From: Bacillota bacterium
GTDB lineage: Bacteria > Bacillota > UBA994 > UBA5500
Length of the DNA: 64,000 bases
Reading direction: 5' to 3'
Assembly (NCBI GenBank): GCA_012735505.1
Contig: JAAYHE010000003.1
Coordinates: 1 to 64,000 of the forward strand
The notes under the pieces: model-generated
What the model saw: the letters and a program-made list of their open reading frames with translations, nothing else
What the model was told of the DNA's origin: nothing
Database searches by the model: none
Made by a program: the position numbers and the translations under genes
In this document: piece by piece, positions 6,813-16,529 of the stretch
Layout of the letters: each line of letters begins with the position of its first letter
How positions within the stretch are numbered: the stretch's first letter is position 1

Positions 6813-8849
6813 TTAATTTACCTGCAGTGCGTCGCAGAGGAAGGCCCAAATATCAGCCTGCTCGTCTAGCGTCTTGCTGATAGGTTTGCCGGCGCCGTGG
6901 CCCGCCTTGCGCTCTACCCGGAGGACGATGTCACGCGGGTTACCGGCAGCTACTTGTAGGGCGGCATAAAACTTCAAAGAGTGCATAGGCACGACGCGGT
7001 CGTCGCTTTCCGCCGTCATGATCAGCGTTTTGGGGTAAACGGTAGCAAATTTGACGTTATGAATAGGTGAATAGGCGTATAGGAATTTAAAATGGTCTGC
7101 CCGTTCAATGGCGTTGCCGTATTCACCAGTCCAGAAACGACCAGCGCTAAACAGATGGTAGCGTAGCATATCTAACACACCTACCCGGCAGACAACAGCG
7201 GCATATAGTTCGGGGCGCTGGGTCATACAGGCACCGACCAGCAAGCCTCCGTTGGAGCCGCCCATAATCGCTAGTTTCTCTGTGCGGGTGTATTTTTCAC
7301 TAATCAGCCACTCGGCCGCAGCAATAAAGTCATCAAACACATTTTGCTTATTTTCTAGCATGCCAGCCCGGTGCCATTCCTCGCCATATTCGCTACCGCC
7401 TCGTAGGCAGGCTACGGCGTAAATGCCACCTTTCTCTAGCCAGACTAGGTTGCTAGCCGAAAAGGACGGTGTCATGCTGATGTTATATCCACCATAGCCG
7501 TAAAGCAGGGTGGGGTTGTTGCCGTCGCGTTGCAGGCCCTTTTTGTAGGTCATGAACATGGGAACGCGGGTGCCATCCTTAGAGGTATAGAAGACCTGCA
7601 CCGTTTCAAACTGTTCAGGGTCAAAATCTATTTCTGCTTGGAAGAAGGGCTCTAAGAGGTCATTAGCAATATCATAGCGGAAGATGGTCTGGGGATATAA
7701 GTATGATGTAAAGCTAATAAAAATCTGATCATAGTCTCGGTCCCCGGTAAGGCCGGCCACAGTGCCTAGAGTTGGCAACTTGATCTCCCGCACAAATTCG
7801 CCTGCAAGTGTATACAGCTTTAACTGGGAATAGGCGTGTTGTAGATAGCGGGCTACAAAATGGTTGCCACAGATACTGACTCCACTGAGCACAGCTTCTT
7901 GCTCGGGTATTAACTCGCGCCAGTTTTCCCGTTGGGGAGCAGTTATGTCGATTGCGATTAGGCGTTTCTTGGGAGCGTTGAGGTCGGTAAGGAAATAGAA
8001 AATGGGGCCATCATTGCCGACGAAGCGGTACATGGCTTCATTGTCGTCTAGTAGGCGAACAAAAGGACCATCGCTGTCTAGCTCGCGGTAATAAAAGCGG
8101 TTTTCTGGGTTAGTGCCCAAAGACACATGCAAGCACAGGTAGGTATCATCTTTAGTGACGATAGCGTTAAAACCCAGCTCCTTGAAATCCGGGCGTTCGT
8201 AGATGAGTTGGTCTTGGTCTTGATCCGTGCCTAAGCGGTGCAAATAGACTCGCGCATAATTGACGGCGTCAGTTTCGTCGACGCTACCCGGCTCGGGGTA
8301 ACGGGTATAAAAAAAGCCAGAACTATCGGGTAACCACGCTATGCCTGTAAACTTACACCACTTTATAACATCAGGTAGATCTACTCCTGCCTCAATATCG
8401 TGCACGTGAATGGTCTGCCAGTCGCTGCCGCTGACAGAGCGGGTGTAGGCTAAGAGGGTAGCGTCTTTGTTGCGCGACACATTCATCAGGGCGACGGTGC
8501 CGTCGTCACTCCATCGATTGGGGTCGAGTATGACAGTTGGCTCGCCTGTGAGGCCTTTCTGTCGGTAAAGAACAGCTTGGTTCTGCAGGCCATCATTCTT
8601 GCGATAGAAATAACAGTCGTCAGCCTGTACCGGTAGGCCTAGTTTCGGATAGTCAAAAAGCTGCGTTAATCTTTCTTTGATCTTTTCCCGCGTGGGAAGT
8701 TGTTCTAAGTAGCTGCTGCTAGTGGCGTTAGCTGCCTCGATAAAAGCCAATGTCCTGGGGTCGTTCGGATCCTCTAGCCAGCGAAAAGGGTCGGCTACGC
8801 GGGTTCCGTGGTAGTTGTCGACAATAGGCTCACGTTGAAAAGGTAGCAA
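6813..8849 (-). CDS. Prolyl oligopeptidase (S9A family)
   Basis: 678-aa cytoplasmic serine peptidase that cleaves short peptides after proline. The N-terminal beta-propeller part begins with the family block VADPFRWLEDPNDP; the alpha/beta-hydrolase domain carries the nucleophile in GGSNGG (Ser about 532), the acid in ESDDRVVP (Asp about 616) and the base in KAGHGAG (His about 651). Length is normal. TTG start with GGAGG seven to eight bases upstream. No signal peptide. It stands alone, convergent with the DUF4363 gene across repeat copy A. It fits the several other peptidases in this window. Confidence 0.95.
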   Translation of the reverse strand: MLPFQREPIVDNYHGTRVADPFRWLEDPNDPRTLAFIEAANATSSSYLEQLPTREKIKERLTQLFDYPKLGLPVQADDCYFYRKNDGLQNQAVLYRQKGLTGEPTVILDPNRWSDDGTVALMNVSRNKDATLLAYTRSVSGSDWQTIHVHDIEAGVDLPDVIKWCKFTGIAWLPDSSGFFYTRYPEPGSVDETDAVNYARVYLHRLGTDQDQDQLIYERPDFKELGFNAIVTKDDTYLCLHVSLGTNPENRFYYRELDSDGPFVRLLDDNEAMYRFVGNDGPIFYFLTDLNAPKKRLIAIDITAPQRENWRELIPEQEAVLSGVSICGNHFVARYLQHAYSQLKLYTLAGEFVREIKLPTLGTVAGLTGDRDYDQIFISFTSYLYPQTIFRYDIANDLLEPFFQAEIDFDPEQFETVQVFYTSKDGTRVPMFMTYKKGLQRDGNNPTLLYGYGGYNISMTPSFSASNLVWLEKGGIYAVACLRGGSEYGEEWHRAGMLENKQNVFDDFIAAAEWLISEKYTRTEKLAIMGGSNGGLLVGACMTQRPELYAAVVCRVGVLDMLRYHLFSAGRFWTGEYGNAIERADHFKFLYAYSPIHNVKFATVYPKTLIMTAESDDRVVPMHSLKFYAALQVAAGNPRDIVLRVERKAGHGAGKPISKTLDEQADIWAFLCDALQVN

Positions 8850-9059
8850 AATACCGCCTCCTTGTTTTACATCTCTTTATATCCTACTCCTTTGATTATT
8901 CTTGTTCTTACCTAAAAAACCTTTCTCCCACAAAACTCAAGCAGCTGTAATTCTAGATAGTTGCTTGTCTCTGACCGCGTTCCCTCTCGGAATGTTATGG
9001 CTCGGGGCTACGCTCCCGAATAAAGGTGCTAAGCTAGTTGAGCTAGAATTAGCTTAAAA

Positions 9060-9087
9060 AAGGCTGCCTAATATGGGTTTCAGCCTT
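9060..9087 (-). terminator. Minus-strand hairpin with T-run
   Basis: On the minus strand AAGGCTG pairs with CAGCCTT and is followed at once by TTTTT. It lies about 210 bases upstream of the prolyl oligopeptidase start, inside a 296-base gap. It may stop transcripts coming leftward from msrB or be a leader attenuator; nothing else in the gap is recognised apart from short CTAG-rich repeats near 9030. Confidence 0.4.
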
Positions 9088-9145
9088 ACAAGCAGCAAAA
9101 AGCCTACTAGTGGTTTTGTTCGTAAGGTAGGCCTGTTAGCGAGGA

Positions 9146-9931
9146 GTGGATACTATTTCTGCCAGAAATGATCAGTTAGCCAAGAAGACCCCAATGCAAC
9201 TTTGCGGCGACCGCCCGGAAAAATTGCGGGAGACAGACCTTTTTCCACCTGTGCGCAATTTCCTAGAAAGGCAGGGTTACACTGTACAGGGCGAAGTCGA
9301 GGGTTGTGATGTGGTCGCCAAGAAGGGCGATACCTTGTTGATTGTGGAGCTTAAACTTAATTTCAACACTTCTTTGTTAGTGCAAGCGACCGACCGGTTA
9401 CGCTTGACTGATTTGGTCTACGTAGCTCTGCCTCAGCCGACGCGCCGGGCCTGGCGCCAAAACTGGCCTGGCTACCAGCAACTGTTGCGGCGTCTCGAGT
9501 TAGGGTTAATGCTAGTTTCTTTTAGTATGGCGGTACCGCGCCTAGAAGTAGTTTTTGATCCCCAACCCTTTCAGCAACGCCGCCATTCTCGCCGACAGCA
9601 AGCTGTGTTCCAAGAACTAGCCGGACGGTCTGGAAGTTATAATCTGGGTGGTAGTACAAGGCGCCAACTGGTCACAGCTTATCGGGAAGCGGCTTTGCTG
9701 ATCGCATGGCACCTAGCAGCCGCCCCGGGGCCTTTAACCCCCAGGGCATTACGACAGCTAGGCACTAGCCCCGAAACTAGTCGAATTCTTTACAACAACT
9801 ATTACGGTTGGTTCCACAGGGTAGGGCATGGACTGTATGAGATAAGCGAGGCCGGCAAGCAAGCGCTAGTCACCTATCGGGATGTGATCGAGTACTTCGC
9901 TCCGCCTACATCTCCTGGTCACGCGCTTTGA
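9146..9931 (+). CDS. DUF2161-like protein with PD-(D/E)XK nuclease-type motif
   Basis: 261-aa basic protein. Residues about 50-75 read GCDVVAKKGDTLLIVELKL, a D-x(n)-ExK pattern of the PD-(D/E)XK phosphodiesterase superfamily, and the whole layout resembles DUF2161 proteins (nuclease-like N-terminus, winged-helix-like C-terminus with YNNYYGWFHRVGHGLYEIS). The cellular role is unknown; DNA binding or cutting is inferred from the fold. The start is uncertain: the GTG at 9146 lies inside the GAGGAG motif. Its last 26 bases overlap the end of the convergent msrB gene. Confidence 0.7.
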   Translation: MDTISARNDQLAKKTPMQLCGDRPEKLRETDLFPPVRNFLERQGYTVQGEVEGCDVVAKKGDTLLIVELKLNFNTSLLVQATDRLRLTDLVYVALPQPTRRAWRQNWPGYQQLLRRLELGLMLVSFSMAVPRLEVVFDPQPFQQRRHSRRQQAVFQELAGRSGSYNLGGSTRRQLVTAYREAALLIAWHLAAAPGPLTPRALRQLGTSPETSRILYNNYYGWFHRVGHGLYEISEAGKQALVTYRDVIEYFAPPTSPGHAL

Positions 9932-10316
9932 ACTTTAAGGCTGCCGAGTTGGTACAGTAGCGCAGATTGGTTGGTTCCGGCCCATCGGGAAAAACATGAC
10001 CGATATGACCGCCGCAGCGGGAGCAGCGAATTTCGGTGCGCACCATACCGTAGCGGGTATCAATTTCTTCCTCGATAGCATTGTCGATGGGCTTATAGAA
10101 ACTAGGCCAACCCGAGCCAGAATCGAATTTGGTGGTGGAACTAAAAAGCGCTTGCCCACAGCCGGCACAGTAGTAGGTGCCTTCACGATAGTCTTTGTCA
10201 TATTCGTTGTCGTGGGGTGGTTCGGTGCCCTGTTGGCGAAGCACCCGATATGCTTCCGAGCTCAATTGGCGGCGCCATTCTTCCTCTGTCTTTTCCACCG
10301 GATATTTCTTACCCAT
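9906..10316 (-). CDS. msrB: Peptide-methionine (R)-S-oxide reductase
   Basis: 136-aa MsrB, which reduces the R-epimer of methionine sulfoxide in proteins using thioredoxin. Two CxxC zinc pairs (Cys50/53 and Cys98/101) and the catalytic Cys121 in RYCTNSAAL are present, with the GSGWPSF block near residue 70. Stand-alone form, not fused to MsrA. ATG start with GGAGG upstream. A thioredoxin that could serve as reductant is encoded at 51.3 kb. Overlaps the 3' end of the convergent DUF2161-like gene by 26 bases. Confidence 0.97.
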   Translation of the reverse strand: MGKKYPVEKTEEEWRRQLSSEAYRVLRQQGTEPPHDNEYDKDYREGTYYCAGCGQALFSSTTKFDSGSGWPSFYKPIDNAIEEEIDTRYGMVRTEIRCSRCGGHIGHVFPDGPEPTNLRYCTNSAALKFKARDQEM

Positions 10317-10458
10317 ACTAATTACCTCCTTTAGGATAGGATTCCCCAGATTAGGAAGCAGTTTTCCCCACTAGTTAGGGTTAGGGCAACAGGGTATTCG
10401 TCCCAGCCAATACTAATGCTAAGATAAGAACAGGTACTATTAGAAAGGGGTATTTCGA

Positions 10459-11352
10459 TTGCACGTTTATACCCTCAGCATACCGCAGCCGACTAGCATG
10501 CAAGCGTTCCGGACTCGCATTGCCCAATCGTCACAGAGCGCCTTTTGGCGATTGCAGGATAATGCCATCGGTCGCATCATTGGTCGGGGTGACGAAGCTC
10601 GCTATGTAGAAGTTACTCAGGCTGCAAACGATCCGGCTTGCTGGCAGGTAGCCGTGTACGCCGGTAACCCTGCTGCTGAGCCCGCGGTGACTGCTGTCCT
10701 GCGGCGGATTTTTTCTTTGGATGCCGATTTAAGCGCTTTTTATGACCACTGTGGCCAACATCCTGTCTTGGCTGGAGCCATCAGCCGCTGGTGGGGGGCA
10801 CGTTTGCTGCGTGACGCCGACCCCTTTGCGTGTGCGCTTAGCACTATTATTTCGCAACAGATTAACCTTAAGTTTGCTAGCGAACTGAAGCGCCGCTTGT
10901 GGGCTCTGGCGGGAACCCCTGTCCTAGTAGACGGGGGCACCTACTATGCCGATCCTCCTCCGGAAGCTATCGCTCGCCTCGATTATGAGGAACTGCAAGA
11001 ATTGCAGTTCACGCGTCGCAAAGCAGAATACATTATTGATTTTGCCCGAGCAGTAGTTGCTGGTGGCTTTGATCTGGCCGCTCTAGCCAACTTAGATGAT
11101 GAGACCGCCATGGCTCAACTTTGCTCGCTACGAGGTTTTGGCCCTTGGACGGCCGAGTGTATTTTGCTGTTTGGCCTAGGGCGACCCGACCTGCTACCGG
11201 CTAAAGATGTCGGCTTGCGAAGAGCCGTAACAGCGAGCTTAGGTTTAGAAGAACGTATTAGCGAACCCGAGTTACGGGATATGGCAGAAGCCTGGCGGCC
11301 TTGGCGTTCGTGGGCCACATACTATTTGTGGCTTGATGGTGGTGCGATGTAA
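10459..11352 (+). CDS. DNA-3-methyladenine glycosylase II-like base-excision enzyme (AlkA type)
   Basis: 297-aa DNA repair glycosylase of the HhH-GPD superfamily, which removes alkylated bases. The helix-hairpin-helix is seen as LCSLRGFGPWTAECILLF and the catalytic aspartate follows in LPAKDVGLRRA. The N-terminal roughly 100 residues resemble the AlkA N-domain rather than an OGG-type enzyme, and there is no iron-sulfur cysteine cluster. TTG start with AAAGGGG eight bases upstream. Monocistronic, closed by the terminator at 11452. Confidence 0.88.
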   Translation: MHVYTLSIPQPTSMQAFRTRIAQSSQSAFWRLQDNAIGRIIGRGDEARYVEVTQAANDPACWQVAVYAGNPAAEPAVTAVLRRIFSLDADLSAFYDHCGQHPVLAGAISRWWGARLLRDADPFACALSTIISQQINLKFASELKRRLWALAGTPVLVDGGTYYADPPPEAIARLDYEELQELQFTRRKAEYIIDFARAVVAGGFDLAALANLDDETAMAQLCSLRGFGPWTAECILLFGLGRPDLLPAKDVGLRRAVTASLGLEERISEPELRDMAEAWRPWRSWATYYLWLDGGAM

Positions 11353-11451
11353 AACTAAAACAAGGAGGCACGCCCGTCGCAAGATGATGTAGCCTTAGGA
11401 TTGCATGCCTAGCCCTGATAGATGCGCAGGGCGTTGGAACCGTAGCAAAGA

Positions 11452-11497
11452 GAAAAAGACAAGTATAGCTGTCCGAGTGCTATGCTTGTCTTTTTTG
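11452..11497 (+). terminator. Strong rho-independent terminator
   Basis: AAAAGACAAGTATAGC pairs with GCTATGCTTGTCTTTT (one G-T wobble) and runs straight into TTTTTT. It lies between alkA and tryptophanase. It probably ends the alkA transcript; an attenuator role for the tryptophanase leader cannot be excluded. Confidence 0.85.
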
Positions 11498-11615
11498 TTA
11501 GTAATTGATGGCTGGCAGCAAGCGCATATATTCAGAATAGGATTGGGTATGCAAAGGGAAGCGGGCTGTGCTTGCCGAAGATATATTTAAACTATTGGCA
11601 AAGGAGATGCATAAG

Positions 11616-12995
11616 GTGCCCAAGTATGTTCCCGAACCCTTTAAGATTAAGGTTGTCGAACCGCTGAAGATGACTACCAGAGCAGAACGCGAACGGTATC
11701 TGCGCGAGGCACACTATAACCTCTTTTCACTGAGGAGTGATTTTGTCTACATCGATATGCTAAGTGATAGCGGTAGTGGTGCCATGAGCGATAGCCAGTG
11801 GGCCGGTATGATGAAAGGGGACGAAAGTTACGCCGGATCTAGGGGCTATTACCGCCTGGTGGACGCAGTTAGAGACATTTTTGGTTATCGTTATGTGCAG
11901 CCTGTGCACCAAGGTCGCGCTGCAGAGAAGATATTATATCCGTGCTTACTGAAAGAAGGCCAATATTCTATTGCCAATATGCATTTCGACACCACGCGGG
12001 GACATGTGGCACTCTGCAACGCCACCCCCAAAGATATGGTTGTGCCGGTTGCTAAAGATACTGAAAACTATGCCCCTTTCAAGGGTAACATGGACATCCC
12101 GGCTTTGCGAGCTTTTATCGAATCAGTCGGCGCTGAAAAGGTCGGCGTTATTATCATGACCATCACTAACAATACCGCTGGTGGGCAACCTGTTTCTATG
12201 CAAAATATCCGGGAAACGGCGCAGGTAGCGAGAGAATATGACATTCCTCTGGTAATTGATGCTGCCCGGTTTGCAGAGAACGCTTACTTTATCAAGACAC
12301 GGGAGCCAGGCTATGCGGACAAATCTATTATTGAGATCACTCGCGAAGCTTTTAGCTATGCTACTGCATTTACGATGTCAGCTAAGAAGGACGGTATTGT
12401 AAATATTGGAGGGTTAATTGGAATCAAAGATGACGAGGAGCTATTTACGCAAGTACAAGGTATGACGGTACCTTATGAGGGTTTTATTACTTACGGCGGT
12501 CTAGCTGGACGCGATTTAGAAGCCTTAGCTATCGGCCTCTATGAAGGCATTGAGCTCGACTATTTGCGCTATCGTATTGGCCAAGTAGAATACTTAGGAG
12601 AACTATTGCGCCAAGCAGGCGTGCCCATTCAATATCCAGTAGGTGGCCATGCAATCTTCGTTGATGCCAAGAAGATGTTGCCCCATATTCCTTATTACCA
12701 CTTCCCAGGCCAAGCTTTGGCTATAGAACTATACTTAGAGGCTGGTATACGTGGCTGCGATGTCGGCTCTTTCATGCTAGATCTAGACCCGGTGACAGGT
12801 GAGCAACCAGAAAGCGAAATGGAATTTACACGCCTCTGCCTGCCGCGGCGAGTATACACGCAAGCTCATCTTGATGTAGTGGCCGAGGCCCTTATTAACA
12901 TTCAAGAACGAGCCGAGCAGATTAAGGGCTATGAAATTGTCTGGCAACCACAGGTGTTGCGGCACTTTACTGCCAAATTGCGCCCGCTAGAATAA
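11616..12995 (+). CDS. tnaA: Tryptophanase (tryptophan indole-lyase)
   Basis: 459-aa PLP enzyme that splits tryptophan to indole, pyruvate and ammonia. The beta-eliminating lyase blocks are intact, including the PLP lysine region MSAKKDG. Tyrosine phenol-lyase is the close alternative; here HFDTTRGH has Asp where that enzyme has Thr124, and DVGSF has Val where it has Arg381, both as in tryptophanase. The ORF track starts at 11568, but AAGGAG nine bases before the GTG at 11616 decides the start, giving [12 protein letters not shown] as in E. coli TnaA. No TnaB-type permease gene follows. Substrate call is good but rests on two residues. Confidence 0.88.
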   Translation: MPKYVPEPFKIKVVEPLKMTTRAERERYLREAHYNLFSLRSDFVYIDMLSDSGSGAMSDSQWAGMMKGDESYAGSRGYYRLVDAVRDIFGYRYVQPVHQGRAAEKILYPCLLKEGQYSIANMHFDTTRGHVALCNATPKDMVVPVAKDTENYAPFKGNMDIPALRAFIESVGAEKVGVIIMTITNNTAGGQPVSMQNIRETAQVAREYDIPLVIDAARFAENAYFIKTREPGYADKSIIEITREAFSYATAFTMSAKKDGIVNIGGLIGIKDDEELFTQVQGMTVPYEGFITYGGLAGRDLEALAIGLYEGIELDYLRYRIGQVEYLGELLRQAGVPIQYPVGGHAIFVDAKKMLPHIPYYHFPGQALAIELYLEAGIRGCDVGSFMLDLDPVTGEQPESEMEFTRLCLPRRVYTQAHLDVVAEALINIQERAEQIKGYEIVWQPQVLRHFTAKLRPLE

Positions 12996-13008
12996 GCAAA
13001 GAAAAGTC

Positions 13009-13070
13009 AACTCCCCCTCTGGCTACAGACTGCTCCAGTTTTGCGTCTGCTAGCAAAGGGGGAGTTTTTA
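13009..13070 (+). terminator. Terminator between tnaA and the convergent GGDEF gene
   Basis: AACTCCCCCT pairs with AGGGGGAGTT, with an inner GCTA-CAGAC/GTCTG-TAGC stem, followed by TTTTT. It can work in both directions because AAAAG lies on the left side. Confidence 0.88.
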
Positions 13071-13081
13071 CGTCCAACTGT

Positions 13082-14239
13082 CTAGTAAGCACAAACGCGG
13101 TTGCGCCCGTTTGCCTTAGCACATTTGGTGGCGGCCTCGATGGCTTCTAGTAGCTGGGCGGTGGAAGTGCCATTCTCGGGATGGGAAGCGATACCGATAG
13201 AAACTGTAATAGGAATTAGTAGCTCTTGACTTTCTGTTTGGATATGCTGTCGCAAACTATCTGCCAGCTCGAGGCACTCGTCTCGGGGACAGTCGGGCAC
13301 AAAAATCAAGAATTCGTCACCACACATCCAGCGGGCTACGAAACTGTTTGGCGGTGCCAATTGTTTAATATGCTGGCCCAACCAATAGATCATATCGTTG
13401 CCGGCAGCATAGCCAAATCGTTGATTGTAATCGGCTAGATTGTCTCCATCAACCAGCATCAGACAGAGAGACGTCTTTTCGCGCTTAGCTTCTCGTAACA
13501 TTCTTTGTAACATATCACGAGCCGCCCGTTGGTTGGGCAGTTGCGTAACCGGGTCAGTGAAAGCCATCTTTTTAGCTTCACTCAATTGTACTGCCGTGTT
13601 TAAAATTCTCTCCGAAAATGACTCGATTACCGCGGTGGCATTATTGTGGAGTTCGACGGACAAAAATTGGGCGTCTTGGTGCTCAGGGCTGCCAGGGCAG
13701 GCAAATTTAGCCCCACTTTCTTGGCTTTTCTTCAAAAAGAGGTTAGTATAAGCTATTAGGTGCCCTAAACTAACGGCGCAAGAAGGGAAGCAGGCGCCGC
13801 TAGTGCATAGGGTAACCCGTCCGGCTAAGCCGGGCCAACTTAAGTTGTTTACCGATTGCTGCAACTCGGCTACGAGATTTCTTAGATCTTGGCAACTGCT
13901 GTGCTGTACCAACAAGGCAAATTCATCTTTGCCCACTCTATATAGAGTGCCCTGCAAGTGAAGGCCATGTTTTTCTTTGAGAATAGAATAAAGGGTAGTG
14001 GCCACACCCTTTAGTAGTTCATCTGCCGCCTCATCCCCAATCTGTATACTGATGGCGGCAAAATCATCAATTTGTGTTAGTACTAAGGCTAAGAGGGTGC
14101 CTGGTTGCGCCATAGCCTCCTGTAACCCTACTTTGGCTGCTTGCAGCAAAGCGAATATGTTGCCTAGACCGGTTAGTGTGTCGATACTGATACTGCTGTC
14201 GATATGTTCAGCAGGAAATGCGGCCCACCGTGTACTCAT
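13082..14239 (-). CDS. Tandem GGDEF-domain protein with altered signature motifs
   Basis: 385-aa soluble protein made of two GGDEF (diguanylate cyclase) domains. Domain 1 (about 20-170) carries GKDEF at 103-107; domain 2 (about 225-385) carries CGDEF at 306-310. In active cyclases the motif is GG(D/E)EF, so both copies deviate in the first or second glycine. Domain 2 keeps the metal aspartate in LMLVDGDN and the DP-TQLPN start; neither copy has a clear RxxD inhibitory site just upstream. No membrane or sensor domain is visible. It may make c-di-GMP weakly or bind GTP or nucleotide as a sensor. ATG start with GGGGG nine bases upstream. Confidence 0.85.
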   Translation of the reverse strand: MSTRWAAFPAEHIDSSISIDTLTGLGNIFALLQAAKVGLQEAMAQPGTLLALVLTQIDDFAAISIQIGDEAADELLKGVATTLYSILKEKHGLHLQGTLYRVGKDEFALLVQHSSCQDLRNLVAELQQSVNNLSWPGLAGRVTLCTSGACFPSCAVSLGHLIAYTNLFLKKSQESGAKFACPGSPEHQDAQFLSVELHNNATAVIESFSERILNTAVQLSEAKKMAFTDPVTQLPNQRAARDMLQRMLREAKREKTSLCLMLVDGDNLADYNQRFGYAAGNDMIYWLGQHIKQLAPPNSFVARWMCGDEFLIFVPDCPRDECLELADSLRQHIQTESQELLIPITVSIGIASHPENGTSTAQLLEAIEAATKCAKANGRNRVCAY

Positions 14240-14449
14240 GAAATATTACCCCCCAGTTTCCAAACACACTTTCTATTTCGCCAAAAAGCCAGATAATCCT
14301 TTTTAAATTTTTTTGACGGGGGAAAAGTGAGGAAATTTTGCCTTTGAGGAAGGTTTGCTAGTTTCTCTGGCGAAAAACTGGCGAGGAAGAGTGAGCTGGC
14401 GTAACTCTTGCGCTGCCCGCTTAGATTGAAAAAGGAGGATAAGTAATAG

Positions 14450-16408
14450 ATGCCAAGACAACCTTTCGTTGCTGCTGATATATTGCAGATGCGCTTTGTG
14501 GGACAGCCGGTTCTGCACCCCTCGGGGAAAGAGGTCCTCTTTGTTCAAACTCACGTAGACGAAAAAGAGAATAGCTATACTGCCACTATTCAGCACTGGC
14601 GCTCTGGTAAAGCTACTCGCTTGAGTAATGGCAGCAAAGCAGGCAAAGTGCGCGAAAGTTCACCCACTTGGTCGCCAAATGGCCTGCTGGTGGCTTATTT
14701 ATCAAATTTTACAGGTAAGAACCAAGTTTGGTTGAAGACAGCGGCGGGCGACGTAGGGCGGGTAACGAGCCTTCCCCTCGGAGTAACAAGCTTCGTTTGG
14801 GCTCCAGACGGAGCAGGCCTTTACCTAGTGGCTAAAGAGGAAAAGCCACAGCCCGAGTGGCGACCAGGCGCTACTGTGCGTCGCATCACCAAGCTAAGAT
14901 ATAAGGCTAATGGTACCGGCTATCTGGATGGTAACCCGGCTCAGCTCTGGTATCTCGATTTGGCTACCCAGAATATTACCAAGCTAACTGAAGGTGATTA
15001 TGATTGTAGCCAGCCGGCCATATCGCCTTGCGGCCGTTATCTTGCGTTTGTTTCTAATCGGGAAGACGACGAATTGAAAACCCTAAATGATATTTGGCTT
15101 TTGGATCTAACCAACGGCGAGATGAAAAACCTGACCCAGGGCAAAGGTAATAGCAGCAACCCCCAATGGTTGCCTGACGGGCAACACCTGCTTTATGTAG
15201 GGCACCAGAAGGGAATTTACCCGGGAGGGTACCCCGAGTTGCGTCGGATCGATGTGAGCACAGGTGAAAATATCAATTTGATGCCCGACTTCCCCCACTA
15301 TATCGGTAACACCGTCAGCGCCGATACGCGTGTTGATAGGGGGAGCACCGGCCCGCAAATAACTGCCGACGGACGATATATTTACTTTGTGGCCACTGTT
15401 GGCGGCAGTAGCTACTTGTTCCGTCTTGATTACGAATCTGGAGAGGTGGAGCAAGTTTGGGGCCAAGGGCAGATGTGCATTACTTCCTATTCGGTGCAGG
15501 CCGACCATCTGGTTGTTAACGTAGCCACACCCGAAACCCCGGGGGATTTATGGTGGGGGCCTATCGGTGGGGAGTTGCATCAGATCACGGCACTGAACCA
15601 GGAACTCTTTGCGGACAAATATATCGGCTGGCCTGAAGTGATCCATTTCACCCACCCCGATGGTACTCTGCTGGAAGGTTGGCTCATCAAACCCATCGGT
15701 TTTACAGAAGGTAAAACCTATCCTCTGATCATGGAGATCCATGGCGGACCACACGCTACTTTCGGAAATGCCTTTTTTCACGAATGGCAAATATTAGCAG
15801 GGCACGGTTTTGGTGTGCTGTATACAAATCCCCGCGGCAGCCTCGGTTACGGTGAAGAATTTGCCCGCGCCTGCGTCGGGGATTGGTGTGGTATAGATGC
15901 AGATGATTTGCAGTTTATGGCTGAACAGGCTGCCCAGCTGCCCTGGGTGGACGAAAAGCGCTTTGGGGTTACCGGTGGCAGTCAGGGAGGCTATTTCACC
16001 AATTGGCTGATATCCCACACAGATCTGTTTGCTGCCGCCGTCACGCAGCGCAGCATGAGCAATTTGTATAGTAAATATGGTGTAGCTGATAACGGCTGGC
16101 GTGGCGACCGCTACGGCATGGGCGGCCGTGATCTATGGGATAGCGAAGACTTTATCATGGAGCGTTCGCCTATCCGCTATGCGCCTAACGTCAAGACACC
16201 GACCCTGATTATCCATAGCGATGAAGACTACCGCTGCCCGCTAGAGCAAGCAGAACAATGGTATGTAGCCTTAAAACGCCTAGGTGTTACGGTGGAAATG
16301 CTCCTCTTCCATGGCGAGAACCATGAGCTTTCCCGCGGTGGACGACCTGCTAACCGGATTGTGCGTTTGGAGGGGATTCTCGACTGGTTTCAGCGTTACT
16401 TGCAGTAG
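14450..16408 (+). CDS. S9 family peptidase (acylaminoacyl-peptidase/DPP-like, S9C)
   Basis: 652-aa serine peptidase with an N-terminal beta-propeller made of WD40-like repeats (SPTWSPNGLLVAYLSN, QPAISPCGRYLAFVSN, NPQWLPDGQHLLYVG) and a C-terminal alpha/beta-hydrolase. The triad is visible as Ser in GGSQGG, Asp in HSDEDYRCP and His in HGENHELSRGG. It probably releases blocked or unblocked N-terminal residues or dipeptides from peptides. No signal peptide. ATG start with AAAGGAGG upstream. Confidence 0.93.
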   Translation: MPRQPFVAADILQMRFVGQPVLHPSGKEVLFVQTHVDEKENSYTATIQHWRSGKATRLSNGSKAGKVRESSPTWSPNGLLVAYLSNFTGKNQVWLKTAAGDVGRVTSLPLGVTSFVWAPDGAGLYLVAKEEKPQPEWRPGATVRRITKLRYKANGTGYLDGNPAQLWYLDLATQNITKLTEGDYDCSQPAISPCGRYLAFVSNREDDELKTLNDIWLLDLTNGEMKNLTQGKGNSSNPQWLPDGQHLLYVGHQKGIYPGGYPELRRIDVSTGENINLMPDFPHYIGNTVSADTRVDRGSTGPQITADGRYIYFVATVGGSSYLFRLDYESGEVEQVWGQGQMCITSYSVQADHLVVNVATPETPGDLWWGPIGGELHQITALNQELFADKYIGWPEVIHFTHPDGTLLEGWLIKPIGFTEGKTYPLIMEIHGGPHATFGNAFFHEWQILAGHGFGVLYTNPRGSLGYGEEFARACVGDWCGIDADDLQFMAEQAAQLPWVDEKRFGVTGGSQGGYFTNWLISHTDLFAAAVTQRSMSNLYSKYGVADNGWRGDRYGMGGRDLWDSEDFIMERSPIRYAPNVKTPTLIIHSDEDYRCPLEQAEQWYVALKRLGVTVEMLLFHGENHELSRGGRPANRIVRLEGILDWFQRYLQ

Positions 16409-16529
16409 CGCTTGCTATTCTCGTTAGGTTGGCCGAGAAATTATACGGCAGTTAGGGGCTAGCAGATGAATGTTCTTTTGGGCTACTGCTGAGCCCTATT
16501 GCAACTAAATACTGAAGGGAGGTGAAGTC

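Noticed and set aside
11429-11450. T-box-like GTTGGAACCG motif before tryptophanase
   Set aside because: The space to the alkA stop is too small for a stem I, the motif deviates from GGTGGNACCGCG, and no specifier stem was found.
11405-11590. Small Trp-containing ORF before tryptophanase as a TnaC-like leader peptide
   Set aside because: It reads straight through a strong terminator, has no ribosome site and lacks the TnaC pattern; the terminator is explained by the alkA gene.
11616-12995. Tyrosine phenol-lyase as the identity of this gene
   Set aside because: The two substrate-determining positions carry Asp and Val as in tryptophanase, not Thr and Arg.
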